A DNA stretch of 64,000 bases from Meloidogyne chitwoodi (Eukaryota > Nematoda > Chromadorea > Rhabditida > Meloidogynidae): the NCBI GenBank assembly GCA_015183035.1, contig JACZZP010000004.1, forward strand, positions 1,426,001 through 1,490,000, given 5' to 3'. Shown piece by piece: positions 35,455 through 44,599 of the stretch. The position numbers and the translations under genes were made by a program. Every line of letters begins with the position of its first letter. Position 1 is the first letter of the stretch. Under the pieces are notes generated by a model. That model had not been told where the DNA came from and made no database searches. It saw only the letters and a program-made list of their open reading frames with translations.

Positions 35455-38226
35455 ATGGATTCCTTCTATGTAATTTTGCCATCAAATACTAACAGTGTTG
35501 ATGGAAATACTACATCAAAGTTCACAGTTCGTATGCCTGATACTCTAGAACTGGACTCAAGCTGGACAGTTGCGCTTTCTAACATCATCTATCCATACTC
35601 TTTCTCATTACTTGGTGGTTCAGATGAACAAGAATCGATAACAATATTTCGCCGATATGGCGAAGAACTTTTACCTATTCGTATCGAGGTACCTGATTTA
35701 TCTTTTTCATCTGAAGAGGCGTTAGAAAAAGCTATAAATGCTATTTTACATGATTCATGGGTAAAAGAAATAGAAAGGGAACGCAAGGAAAAGGATGAGA
35801 AACTAGAAAAATATTTATTATTTGGCGAAGTTAGAAATAAACGAGAGGTAGAGTTAGAATCTATCAAAGAACATTTTGTTACATATGGTTATTTTTACTT
35901 GTCGATAGAGGAAGAAAAAGATTTTATAAAACTTTTATCAGAAAAAGAAGTAGCAATTGACCCTAAAGTTTTACCTTTATCTAAGGAGGAATCAGCATCT
36001 AGTGGAAAAAATTTTAAAATAATACCTCCACAAAAAGAAAAGAATTTTTATATTATGTTATTAAGTGAATTTATCCAAGCTCAATTGAAAATTTTGCTAA
36101 TGCCTTTTTCAGAACAACTTGATAAAAATAACTATTTCGATATGCCAAAAGATACATCTTTTAATTTTATAAGATTTTTGGGCAAAAAAGGTATAAGATT
36201 ACCCCGAATAAGCCCTTCCCCTTATTCTGCGGGTCTAAAAAGGGTTCGATTTTATCCTAACAATGATCAAAAAGAAAAGGTCCGACAGGCGGTCGACGAA
36301 TTTATGCTTCCTCCAGAGTCTCAAACACGAAAACCTGAATTACAAAGCGAAGAACCTGTTGAAGTACCTAATCATATAGAGGAACCTAAAGTTGTTGAAT
36401 TAAATACTCATATCGAGGAACATAAAGTTGTTGAAGTTCCTACTCATATCGAAGAACAGCAACCTGGGAATCAACAAGAAGATCATGATGATTCTAAAAT
36501 TGATGAGTCTTTAATTGATTACTCTATAGAATCCATACAAAAATTTGAAAAGGAGGGATATATAGATTTGCCGAAGAAAATTGCATATAAATTTATAAAA
36601 TTTTTAAATGAAAAAATTGAAGGTGCACAACTTCCGAAAGTGCAGAATGTTCCTGAATCGTCATTAGTTCGTTTAAAACCACAAGCTGATCAAAATGAAC
36701 TTATTTTGAATTCTTTTAAAACTTTTGCTTCAAAAAGTCAACAAGAAAATGCTGAATCAGTTAAACCTTCCATCGAAACAAAAGATATTATTCCGCCTAT
36801 AACAAAGATAACTGAAGAGTCTGTCATATTACCAAAGAAAGATATTACTACACCAACTAAAACTGATAATGCTATACCTGAAAAATTAGATAAAAAAGAT
36901 GATACCCATGAAGCTGATAAACCAGAAGTATCTAACGAAGGTGTAACTATTGAAGTTGAAAATTTATTCGCTTTGCGTGAAAAAGTAGAAATTAATGAGC
37001 AAGATAAGCATGAAGAAACATTATCTAAAGAAGAGATTTCTCAAGGCGCGTCACAAACAGAAAAACTTTCATCTATTTCTGAAATACCTTCTAATTCTGA
37101 AATCATGGACGATTCTGTTCAAGAGGAAAAAATTCAAAAAGAAAACGAAAAGATTGATAGAACGCCTCTTGATGGAAAAATAACATCTTTTTATCATGTA
37201 GATATTCCTGATAAACAACCCATCTTAACTGAGGAGCAAAAGAACTTGATTACTGTGGCTGTTCGTGCTGCTAAAAATGCTTGGAGAGAGAGTGTAGATT
37301 TAGCGACGAAATCTCAAGAAAATATGGAACAAGCCGAAGATTTGTGGTGGAAAGCTCGCTTTAAATATTCAGCTAATGATATGCAAATAACTATAAAGAA
37401 AACAGGAAAAGTTGTAAATTTGAGAAAAACACCAGAACATATTGTTCCTTGGGTCCGCGCACAGGTAAGATTATTAACTAGTCGCAAAATAAATATCGAT
37501 GATTGGACTCAGGAATGTTTAGAACTCGCTAAAAGAGCTTCAGTTGCTCACCGTGATGCAGAAACGGCTGAATTGCGGGGAGATGTTTTTGAAGCAAGAA
37601 AAGCCTCGGATCGTGCAAAAGCAGCGTTAAATAAAGTTAAGGAAGCTGCAAAGCAGGTTGAAGAATTATTTACAGGGCATAAAAATCTTGGACTAGAAAT
37701 TATTAATAAAGTTGATGAGGCTTTTAATAATCAAAATGAGCAAAACATAAATTCTCACCATGAATTTAGCCTTCCAATAACAGATGAAGAAGATGATTTT
37801 GAGCCATGGGCTCCAGATGAAATTATTATTGAATCTAAAGTTAAACCTAGTGAAATACATGAAAAATCACAATCATTTCCTCTAACTATTATTGAAGAAG
37901 ATGATAACGAGCCTTGGACATCACAACCGTCTTCTAAAGAACAAAACTTTCAAACAATAATTGAAGACGAAGAAAAGCCAGCCCTTGAATTACCTAAAGC
38001 AGAAGCACTTGTAGCGAAAGAAGAACCATCGTTTTGGAGTAAAATATTTGGAGGCAGTTCAGAATCAAAAGAATATCAAACTAAACAACCATCTAATGAA
38101 CCAAGAGCAGAAGCCCTCATTGCCGAACATCCTTCAACAAATGATTCAAAAAAAATGCATTATGCTAAATATGCATATCCGTCTGAATATAAAAAATGCT
38201 TTTGGACTTTTCTAATTTACAGTTAG
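35455..38226 (+). CDS. Penton/minor-capsid-like Polinton protein, N-terminal and central part
   Basis: 923 residues. The first 50 (FYVILPSNTNSVDGN, TSKFTVRMPDTLELDSSWTV, ALSNIIYPYSF) match the conserved N-terminus of a large Maverick virion protein. The long middle is charged and unusual: imperfect repeats around THIEEHKVVEVPTHIEE, a helical stretch VRAAKNAWRESVDLATKSQE...EAAKQVEELF, and repeated acidic EEDxxEPW and PKAEALVAKE/PRAEALIAEH motifs. The conserved C-terminal domain of the family lies in another frame at 38,196-38,678; the frame breaks at an A6 run near 38,195. Whether this is a mutation, a sequencing error or slippage is open. The structural-protein role is inferred. Confidence 0.75.
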   Translation: MDSFYVILPSNTNSVDGNTTSKFTVRMPDTLELDSSWTVALSNIIYPYSFSLLGGSDEQESITIFRRYGEELLPIRIEVPDLSFSSEEALEKAINAILHDSWVKEIERERKEKDEKLEKYLLFGEVRNKREVELESIKEHFVTYGYFYLSIEEEKDFIKLLSEKEVAIDPKVLPLSKEESASSGKNFKIIPPQKEKNFYIMLLSEFIQAQLKILLMPFSEQLDKNNYFDMPKDTSFNFIRFLGKKGIRLPRISPSPYSAGLKRVRFYPNNDQKEKVRQAVDEFMLPPESQTRKPELQSEEPVEVPNHIEEPKVVELNTHIEEHKVVEVPTHIEEQQPGNQQEDHDDSKIDESLIDYSIESIQKFEKEGYIDLPKKIAYKFIKFLNEKIEGAQLPKVQNVPESSLVRLKPQADQNELILNSFKTFASKSQQENAESVKPSIETKDIIPPITKITEESVILPKKDITTPTKTDNAIPEKLDKKDDTHEADKPEVSNEGVTIEVENLFALREKVEINEQDKHEETLSKEEISQGASQTEKLSSISEIPSNSEIMDDSVQEEKIQKENEKIDRTPLDGKITSFYHVDIPDKQPILTEEQKNLITVAVRAAKNAWRESVDLATKSQENMEQAEDLWWKARFKYSANDMQITIKKTGKVVNLRKTPEHIVPWVRAQVRLLTSRKINIDDWTQECLELAKRASVAHRDAETAELRGDVFEARKASDRAKAALNKVKEAAKQVEELFTGHKNLGLEIINKVDEAFNNQNEQNINSHHEFSLPITDEEDDFEPWAPDEIIIESKVKPSEIHEKSQSFPLTIIEEDDNEPWTSQPSSKEQNFQTIIEDEEKPALELPKAEALVAKEEPSFWSKIFGGSSESKEYQTKQPSNEPRAEALIAEHPSTNDSKKMHYAKYAYPSEYKKCFWTFLIYS

Positions 38227-38678
38227 CCGATCCTCGTTATGAATGGGTCTCTTTTCATTATGATAAGTTGCATCATCGTTTCTGGGTTAGCTTAGAAGGA
38301 AATGTACAATATATTCAACTAAGCCGTCAACTAGCCTATACATTGGGCTTCGATTCAGAAAAACTCCATAATGGTCATGTCGCAAAGTATATGCCAGACC
38401 TCTCTGGAGGTGTGCGTCAATTTTTAGTTTATGCACCGCGACTTGTTGAAAATAGTATAATTGGAAATGTTACCGCTCCATTATTACGTGTTGTAAATGT
38501 TAATGGAAAACCAGGAGATTGTATTTCCGAGGTATATATGACCGAGCATCATCATCGTTTATTAGGAAAACGTCATCCTGATATAACAATTGAAATACGA
38601 AACTTAACTGGAAATTTAGTAAAATTTCATTGGGGAAATTGTATAGTAACACTTCATTTTCAACGCTCATTGTTTTAA
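38196..38678 (+). CDS. C-terminal domain of the penton-like protein, out of frame with its N-terminus
   Basis: 160 residues: VQYIQLSRQLAYTLGFDSEK, PDLSGGVRQFLVYAPRLVEN, GNVTAPLLRVVNV, DITIEIRNLTGNLVKFHWG and TLHFQRSLF. This is the conserved C-terminal beta-rich region of the same Maverick family whose N-terminus is encoded at 35,455, so the two frames are one broken gene and not independent genes. An ATTTACAG acceptor-like site precedes the domain, but no GT donor gives a continuous frame. Confidence 0.75.
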   Translation: MLLDFSNLQLADPRYEWVSFHYDKLHHRFWVSLEGNVQYIQLSRQLAYTLGFDSEKLHNGHVAKYMPDLSGGVRQFLVYAPRLVENSIIGNVTAPLLRVVNVNGKPGDCISEVYMTEHHHRLLGKRHPDITIEIRNLTGNLVKFHWGNCIVTLHFQRSLF

Positions 38679-38681
38679 ATT

Positions 38682-39083
38682 ATGACACACATAGCCATTG
38701 ATTTGGATAAAATTGACTGGGGACCCTTTTTAAATGCCCAAGAGGGTAGTGGCATGCTAGAAGGAAACCGATATTTTCAAGGAACAAGGTACCAAAGGGG
38801 TTTTGGTGTACTTGGTGCTGTAGGTCGTTTTATTATGCCTATTGTCAAAAATTTAGCTACAAGTGCAGGTCAGGAGGCTGTAACTGCAGGAAAAAATATA
38901 CTTGAGGATGTTTCACAGGGTCGTTCTGTTAGTGAAGCTTTGAAACAACACGGCACTGAAGGTCTTCAAAAGGTAAGTAAAAAACTTCAACAATGTGGAA
39001 AAGGTAGAAGAAAAACTAAAATAGTCGAAAAGAACAGTCGTCGCCGACGCTATAGAGATCAACTTAGTTTAGAAGGACTCTAA
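38682..39083 (+). CDS. Small basic Polinton protein with YFxGxxYQRG motif
   Basis: 133 residues. NRYFQGTRYQRGFGVLG is a hallmark of a short, conserved Maverick protein; it is followed by a glycine/alanine hydrophobic helix (AVGRFIMPIVKNLAT), AGKNILEDVSQGRSVSEAL, and a basic tail (GKGRRKTKIV...SRRRRYRDQL). It is probably a DNA-condensing or membrane-active minor virion protein like adenoviral core proteins; that comparison is inference. It begins 3 bp after the preceding stop and ends just before a TATATAAG box. Confidence 0.75.
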   Translation: MTHIAIDLDKIDWGPFLNAQEGSGMLEGNRYFQGTRYQRGFGVLGAVGRFIMPIVKNLATSAGQEAVTAGKNILEDVSQGRSVSEALKQHGTEGLQKVSKKLQQCGKGRRKTKIVEKNSRRRRYRDQLSLEGL

Positions 39084-39084
39084 G

Positions 39085-39092
39085 TATATAAG
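39085..39092 (+). promoter_or_regulatory. TATATAAG box before the capsid gene
   Basis: TATATAAG begins 38 bp before the ATG at 39,123, as before the gene at 33,137. Confidence 0.5.
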
Positions 39093-39122
39093 TTCTCGCA
39101 TTGGCTAAATTTCCAAACAAAA

Positions 39123-39734
39123 ATGGCAACGATCAAAAAAATTGATAAAGATAGTTCTGAGGGTGTTGATAATCGTCTAACTTTCTTTACTATTCCTTCA
39201 ACTAATGTAGGTATACAACGTTCGGCTTTCAAAGAACTACTACCTCTTAATGCTCTAAATCAATCTGCAGGTCCATTTATTTTTCGTTATTTTGGAGATT
39301 CACTTTATCTTGATTTGAGCAAGACTTATTTTAGTTTAGTTTTATCACTTGAAAGAAAAAATAAAGATGGTGAATGGGTTCCAATTACAAACGGTACAAC
39401 AGAAGCTTTTGTGGGCGATAAGCATACAAGCGTTGCACAATATTTAGGTTTAACATGGATTCGTCGTCTTACTCTTTCTATTAATGGAGTTCAGTGTTAT
39501 GATTCTGGCATTCATTATTCATATAGATGTATATTTTTACATGAACTTGGAGCTAATAGAGAAATTAGTAAAGGCCTTTATGAGGCAGGCCTTTATTATA
39601 AAGATGCCGTGGACAAGAATGATATTAATGGTTCTGGATTTAAGGCTCGTGCAGTGGTCCTGAATCTCTTAATCGTGAACTACGCAAAAAATACAATGAA
39701 AATATTCAATTCCTTCAAACTCTTACAACTATGA
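39123..39734 (+). pseudogene. Polinton major capsid protein, N-terminal fragment
   Basis: Residues 1-175 follow the N-terminal half of the Maverick capsid family: FFTIPSTNVGIQRSAF, AGPFIFRYFGDSLYLDLSKT, WIRRLTLSINGVQCYDSG, YSYRCIFLHEL and GLYEAGLYYKDAVDK. Typical proteins of this family are several times longer. Here family similarity stops near GSGFKARAV, and the frame runs into unrelated residues and a stop. The downstream sequence belongs to a PAZ-like fragment in another frame. The element therefore cannot make a full capsid from this locus. Confidence 0.78.
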
Positions 39735-40042
39735 CGAATGAAGATGTTACTAATACTGGAATTGGGCAGAGAGAATTTAGAGAATTTAGAAATAAAGCAC
39801 TTGTTACCAATCATCTGAAGCATGTTCAAATAGAAGTTTATCCTACCAAATTAACGAAAATGGGTGCAGACCGCATATTTGCATTAAGAGGATACTTGAG
39901 TGTTACAATAAGACAATATTTTTATGTTCGGCATCGTGTTGATCTTGTTTATCCGAATTTGCCGTTATTATGTGTCTTTGGAGGACGACGCCATCAATAT
40001 TTCTACCCACTTGAATGTATTGACGTCATAGAAATTGATTAA
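39644..40042 (+). pseudogene. Argonaute-like fragment containing most of a PAZ domain
   Basis: A frame open from 39,644 (first ATG 39,731) to the stop at 40,042. The C-terminal 90 residues fit a PAZ domain, closest in feel to worm-specific Argonautes: LKHVQIEVYPTKLTKMGADR, IFALRGYLSVTIRQYF, VDLVYPNLPLLCVFGG, YFYPLECIDVIEID. YPNLPLL and YPLE match the YPxLPxL and PLE signatures of the 3'-end-binding pocket. The segment between LRG and LSV is shorter than usual. The N-terminal 40 residues (ELRKKYNENIQFLQTL) are unassigned. It is fused out of frame to the broken capsid gene. Whether it is expressed is unknown. Confidence 0.6.
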
Positions 40043-40069
40043 ACAAATGTGAATTGATTTTGAAAAAAC

Positions 40070-40078
40070 TATATAAAG
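40070..40078 (+). promoter_or_regulatory. TATATAAAG box
   Basis: Lies about 45-53 bp upstream of the ATG at 40,123 and 28 bp after the PAZ-fragment stop; supports 40,123 as the true start of the last gene. Confidence 0.4.
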
Positions 40079-40122
40079 GATTTATTTTAATTATCTATTT
40101 TTTATTTTATCTATTCATAAAC

Positions 40123-40689
40123 ATGTTATTCGCTTTTTTATTTTTGATTCTGGCTGTGCCATCATTAGTTGCATATTACACTAACGGTAGGAATCCTGTC
40201 TGGGTAGAACCCTGTACCTGCCTTCTTCCACTTGAAAAAGGTAAAAACCTTTGTGCATTCAATGTATGCTACCCTGATTATGTAGAAACACCTGTTTGGA
40301 AATTAACTGACGCTAAAGAAACCTTATTTCGGCGGACTCCAGCACCACCCATAAGAAGAACTTTCATAAAAGATATTTTATTTTGGAATAATGAGAATTT
40401 ACCTTTGAACACTACATTTCAAAATAAAACAACATATAATATAGGACACTTAATGTTTGATTTGGACAAATGGAACGAAAAGCTTAAAAGTTGCAATCTA
40501 TCTAATGTAGAGTACCCCGGAAAGCCTGTAGACATATCAACTTATAATTCAAGAAAGCCAATAGAAATAACAAATAATGAAACTGATTACATAATGTATT
40601 CTAGATGGCGCTTCTTGAAGGAATCTCCTATTTCAGATATCATTGATTTTTTTACAAATGTAAAAGATAACGTTGTTGCATTTTTTTAA
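40123..40689 (+). CDS. Predicted secreted or membrane protein at the Polinton right end
   Basis: About 188 residues from the first ATG; the frame opens at 40,054 without an ATG. An N-terminal hydrophobic segment (MLFAFLFLILAVPSLVAYYT) is followed by a cysteine cluster (WVEPCTCLLPLEKGKNLCAF, NVCYPDYVETP) and a polar region with possible N-glycosylation sites (NTTF, NKTT, NLSN, NETD). The C-terminus ISDIIDFFTNVKDNVVAFF is amphipathic. I do not recognise the family. Nematode Mavericks can carry envelope-like proteins, and this would be a candidate by position only; a captured host secreted protein is equally possible. Confidence 0.55.
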   Translation: MLFAFLFLILAVPSLVAYYTNGRNPVWVEPCTCLLPLEKGKNLCAFNVCYPDYVETPVWKLTDAKETLFRRTPAPPIRRTFIKDILFWNNENLPLNTTFQNKTTYNIGHLMFDLDKWNEKLKSCNLSNVEYPGKPVDISTYNSRKPIEITNNETDYIMYSRWRFLKESPISDIIDFFTNVKDNVVAFF

Positions 40690-41514
40690 TTTAATTATTG
40701 TTTATAATTTTTATAAATCATTTATTTAATATTAATTTTAAAAACTCAAAAAAAAATATAAAATAATAAAATCCTAAAAAATTAAAAAATATAATTTTAT
40801 TGTACATAATTTTTAATCTTTTTTTATTTTAGTAATTTATTTTTTACAAATAATTTTTTCACTCGTAAAATAAAATAATAAAAAAATGTTCATAAAAGTA
40901 GACTATATACTACTTTTATTGAAAAATAAACAAAGGGAAAGGAACAATTTTGCAGTACTTATATAATTAATTAATTAATTAATTATTTTATATTTATATT
41001 TAAAGCAATTATAATTTAAATTTTAATATTAATATTTAATTAAAATTATAATAATAAATTTAAAAAATATGAAATAATTGTTTGTAATGTTGCCAAATAT
41101 GTAAAGTTGAATCATTGTTTAGTTTTTTAACTAAACAAAAATATTAATAAAATCATAGAAAAATATTTAGAAAAAAAACATTGTAAAAATATTTATTAAT
41201 AGAAAATAAATATTTTTATTAAAAGGCAAATATTTAATCATTTTATTATTTTGACCAATAATCAAAAGAGGAATGAAATAATTAATCATAAATAAATAAA
41301 TAATTTAAAAAAATATGGCAAGTTTTGAAATCACGAGGAATTTAATAAATTTTTGCATTAAACTACTTCCTATTTTTATAACTATAAATACTACTTTAAT
41401 TTTTAAAAAATAAATTTAAAATTTAATAAAATTCCAATTAATTTTCTACAATTATTTTTTATAAATATATTATTATTATATTAAAAAAATTAAAAATAAA
41501 AAGATAATAAAATA
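40690..41514. other. Polinton right end and flank
   Basis: 190 bp of AT-rich sequence, the right terminal repeat (40,881-40,914), the target duplication TTTATT (40,915-40,920), then about 590 bp of AT-rich flank without a visible feature before micropeptide ORF 3. Confidence 0.5.
40881..40914 (-). repeat. Polinton right terminal inverted repeat
   Basis: Exact complement of 21,570-21,603, ending TATATACTACT, and followed by the second TTTATT. Confidence 0.92.
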
Positions 41515-41598
41515 ATGATTGAAAATGGATTATATGGAGCTCAAAATGTTGAAGAACTTGAGGCTTTGTTACTTTCACTATTTCCACCTTTAATATAA
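41515..41598 (+). CDS. Micropeptide ORF 3 (27 residues, FPPP family)
   Basis: A 27-codon frame starting MIENGLYGAQNVEELEALLL and ending SLFPPLI. It shares the C-terminal pattern with ORFs 1 and 2. It lies 595 bp right of the Polinton; without the element it would lie about 1.1 kb from ORF 2, in the same orientation. Function unknown. Confidence 0.55.
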   Translation: MIENGLYGAQNVEELEALLLSLFPPLI

Positions 41599-42376
41599 TT
41601 AAATAATTAATATTTTCAATGTTTTTTTAATTAATAAAAATAAATAATAAATTGTTAATTATATTATGTTAAAAGAATAAAAAATATATATATAATAAAT
41701 ATTTTATTTTAATATAATTTAATTTAAATTATAATAGGATTACTATTTATTTTGTATTTATTAAAATATAATTCTTTAAATATATTTTGTATAAATAATA
41801 AATATTTACCAATACATATACTCAATCGATTTTAAATAAATAAATAAATGTTCAAATTTTATTCTTTTCCCTTTTTAATCTGAAAATATTTTTATTTGAA
41901 GAGACGATTTAAATTTTGATTTTACATACATATACCTATTAATAATAATAATTTTACTTTTTAATATTTATTTTAAATATAAAAATAACTTTTTAATTAA
42001 AAAAAATATTATTATAATTTAATTATTTAACAAAAATTTAAATTAATTTTTTTATTAAAATAATTAAATCATTGCTTTAATTAAATTAATAATTTTTATT
42101 ATAAAATAATAATATTTTTATTTATTTTTTCTGTTATAATTTTTGATGTATTTAAGTAAAATTATTATTTTTTCAAATTTAATTTTATTACCAAAAAAAC
42201 TTATTAGTAAGTAAATGATCAGACAAATTTTTTTTCTTACTAATAAAAATTAAATATATAAATAAATAATATTTATAGTATTTATTTATTTATTCACTTT
42301 AATTTCTTCACATATAGTAAAAGTATTTAAATTAAAAAATAATATAATAATAATATTATTAATTTATAATAATAAA
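41599..42376. other. Intergenic AT-rich stretch
   Basis: Spacer before the JNK-like kinase gene; no feature seen. Confidence 0.45.
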
Positions 42377-44114
42377 ATGGCTCATTGCTTCACAGCTAAT
42401 GGAACAGATAATTCAACAGAATCAACTACTCCTCTTGAAAAAAAGGATGATGATAATTGTGATAATAAATTAAAAAAAGATATGAAAAGTCAGCGTAAAA
42501 TTGACTATAAGGATATAATATTAATTACAAGAAGTGGACAAGGAGATGCTTGGAAAGCGTTAGTTTTATTTGAAAATTTTAAAATAAAATAATTAATTAA
42601 TTTAATATTAGATATAATTGTATAAATTAAATTGTTAATCCTTTTATGATTTATATTTTTTAAATTAATTCTTTTAAAATTTAAAAATATATTTATTTTT
42701 AGAATATCTAAAGAAAAAGATGGAAACACAAAAGTTGTTGTAATCAAAGCACTCCGTGCCCCTTTTCTTTCCCCAGCTGCAGCTAAATATACTTTACGTG
42801 AATTAATTTTACTTTCTTCTCTTAAACATCCTAATGTATTATTAATTTTAATTTAAATAAATATAATTTTATTTTTTAAAGTTAATTTCTCTTTATGATA
42901 TTCGTATTCCAACAAAAATAAAACCTTTAAAAAAATTTGATGAATTACATTTTGTAACAGAATATTTTGGAAAAACTTTAAATGAAAGAATTGCAGAAAA
43001 GAAAAGACAACAAAAAGTTTGGACACATCAAGAACTTTCTTATTGTATAATGCAAATACTTTGTGGGGTTAAATATTTACATGAATCAGGAATTGTACAT
43101 AGAGTAAATTAATTAATAAATATATTTATTTATTTATTAAAATTAAAGGATTTAAAACCAACAAATATAGTAATGAATGAAAGAGGAAATGTTAAAATAT
43201 TAGATTATGGAATTGCTAGAGATATTTTACCAGAAAATTTAACTCCAGATGCTGGTACTCCTTTTTATAGAGCACCCGAATTATTTCTTGGAATAAATAG
43301 TTATGATAAAAAAGGTTTTAAAAATTAAAATTAATTATTTATTTATTTTTTAAAGTTGATATTTGGTCAATTGGTTGTATTTTTGCTGAATTAATTTCTG
43401 GTAAAATTATTTTTACTGGTATTAATCTTTCTAGTCAATGGAAACAATTTATTGAATTATTGGGTTGTTCTTCTTCTGATTTAGAATTTATTAGTAAAAC
43501 ATTTAATATTAAACAACCACAAAGAATAATTATTGAAAATATTGGTGAACATTCTCTAATTGATTGGAAATGTTTTATTTCTGAAGAAGCTATTCCCCGA
43601 TTAATTAGTGAATTTCTTACAAGTACGAGATTTTATTTATTATTATTATTTAATTATTATAATATATTGTAGAGTATTTTATTTTCTCATAGATTATAAG
43701 TAAAATTAACAGTTTTGTTGAAATTAATTGGATTATTTTTTTATCGTTATTATAAAATATTTTCCCAAAAATAATAAAATTAAATTAAAATTCAATAATT
43801 AATTAATTTAAAATAGTTGAAAATGTTCGTCAACTTATTTCTTCAATGCTTATTTTAAATCCATTAAAAAGAACAGATGCAAATATAGCTCTTTCTAATA
43901 ATTATTTTGATATTTATAGAGGATATCTAAGTACTAATTTACTTGCTAAACCTGAAAAGATTTATGATTTTCAAGCAGAAATTAAAAATCTTCAAAATAA
44001 TGGAAATAATATAGATAAATGGAAAGGTTTTTTGTTTAATTTTAAAAAAATAATTTTTATTATTTTTTAGAAATTATTCTTGCTAAGGTGGCTGCCTTTA
44101 AAAAGTCATTTTGA
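42377..44114 (+). CDS. Divergent JNK-like MAP kinase
   Basis: About six exons. An acidic/Thr-rich leader precedes the kinase: glycine loop GQGDAWKAI, VVVIKALRAPFLSPAAA (Lys of beta 3), YTLRELILLSSLKHPN, HFVTEYFGKTLNERI, IVHRDLKPTNIVMN, KILDYGIAR (DYG in place of DFG), GTPFYRAPELFLG, VDIWSIGCIFAELISGKIIF. LSSQWKQFIELLG resembles the JNK HIDQWNKVIEQLG, which is why I place it near JNK/KGB. The activation loop (DILPENLTPDAGTPFYRAPE) has no TxY motif, so regulation must differ from a canonical MAPK. Stop at 44,112-44,114. Confidence 0.8.
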
Positions 44115-44599
44115 TCTCAATTAAAAAAGATAATAAATACCTAATAATTAATTTATATTAATTTTTTATAATTTAAAAACCCTTGTCTTTTAAATTAAAT
44201 TTTAATTATTTTTGCCTTTACATTTTTTTAAATAAAGAATTAAATATTTATTTGAACTTTTTAATTTATTTTATTTTTTAAAGTTAAATTTGATATAAAT
44301 ATTATATTATAAGTACTTATATATTTAGAAAATATAAATTATAATAATTAAATAAAATAATATTAATATTTATTTAAAAAAAGTAATTATGAGTAATATA
44401 TTTATTTATTTTTAATTATTCAATTATAACTTTCACTATCAAATGCATAAATCTGATAGTAAAAGTAACGGTTATAATTAAATATTTATTTAAAAATATT
44501 AAAAAAATATATTTATTAATTTTTATATTTTAATTATTTAATTTTTTAAATTTTAAGAAAATTATTTATAAATAATAAATCTATTTAATTTATTTAAGA
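44115..44599. other. Intergenic stretch with an imperfect hairpin
   Basis: At about 44,417-44,485, AATTATAACTTTCACTATCA and its approximate complement form a stem of about 27 bp with one bulge and a 9-base loop. It could be a small RNA hairpin, but nothing else supports that. The rest is featureless. Confidence 0.3.

Noticed and set aside
38196..38226. ATG at 38,196 as start of an independent gene
   Set aside because: The encoded domain is the C-terminal part of the same virion protein family as the upstream frame, so a broken single gene is the better reading.
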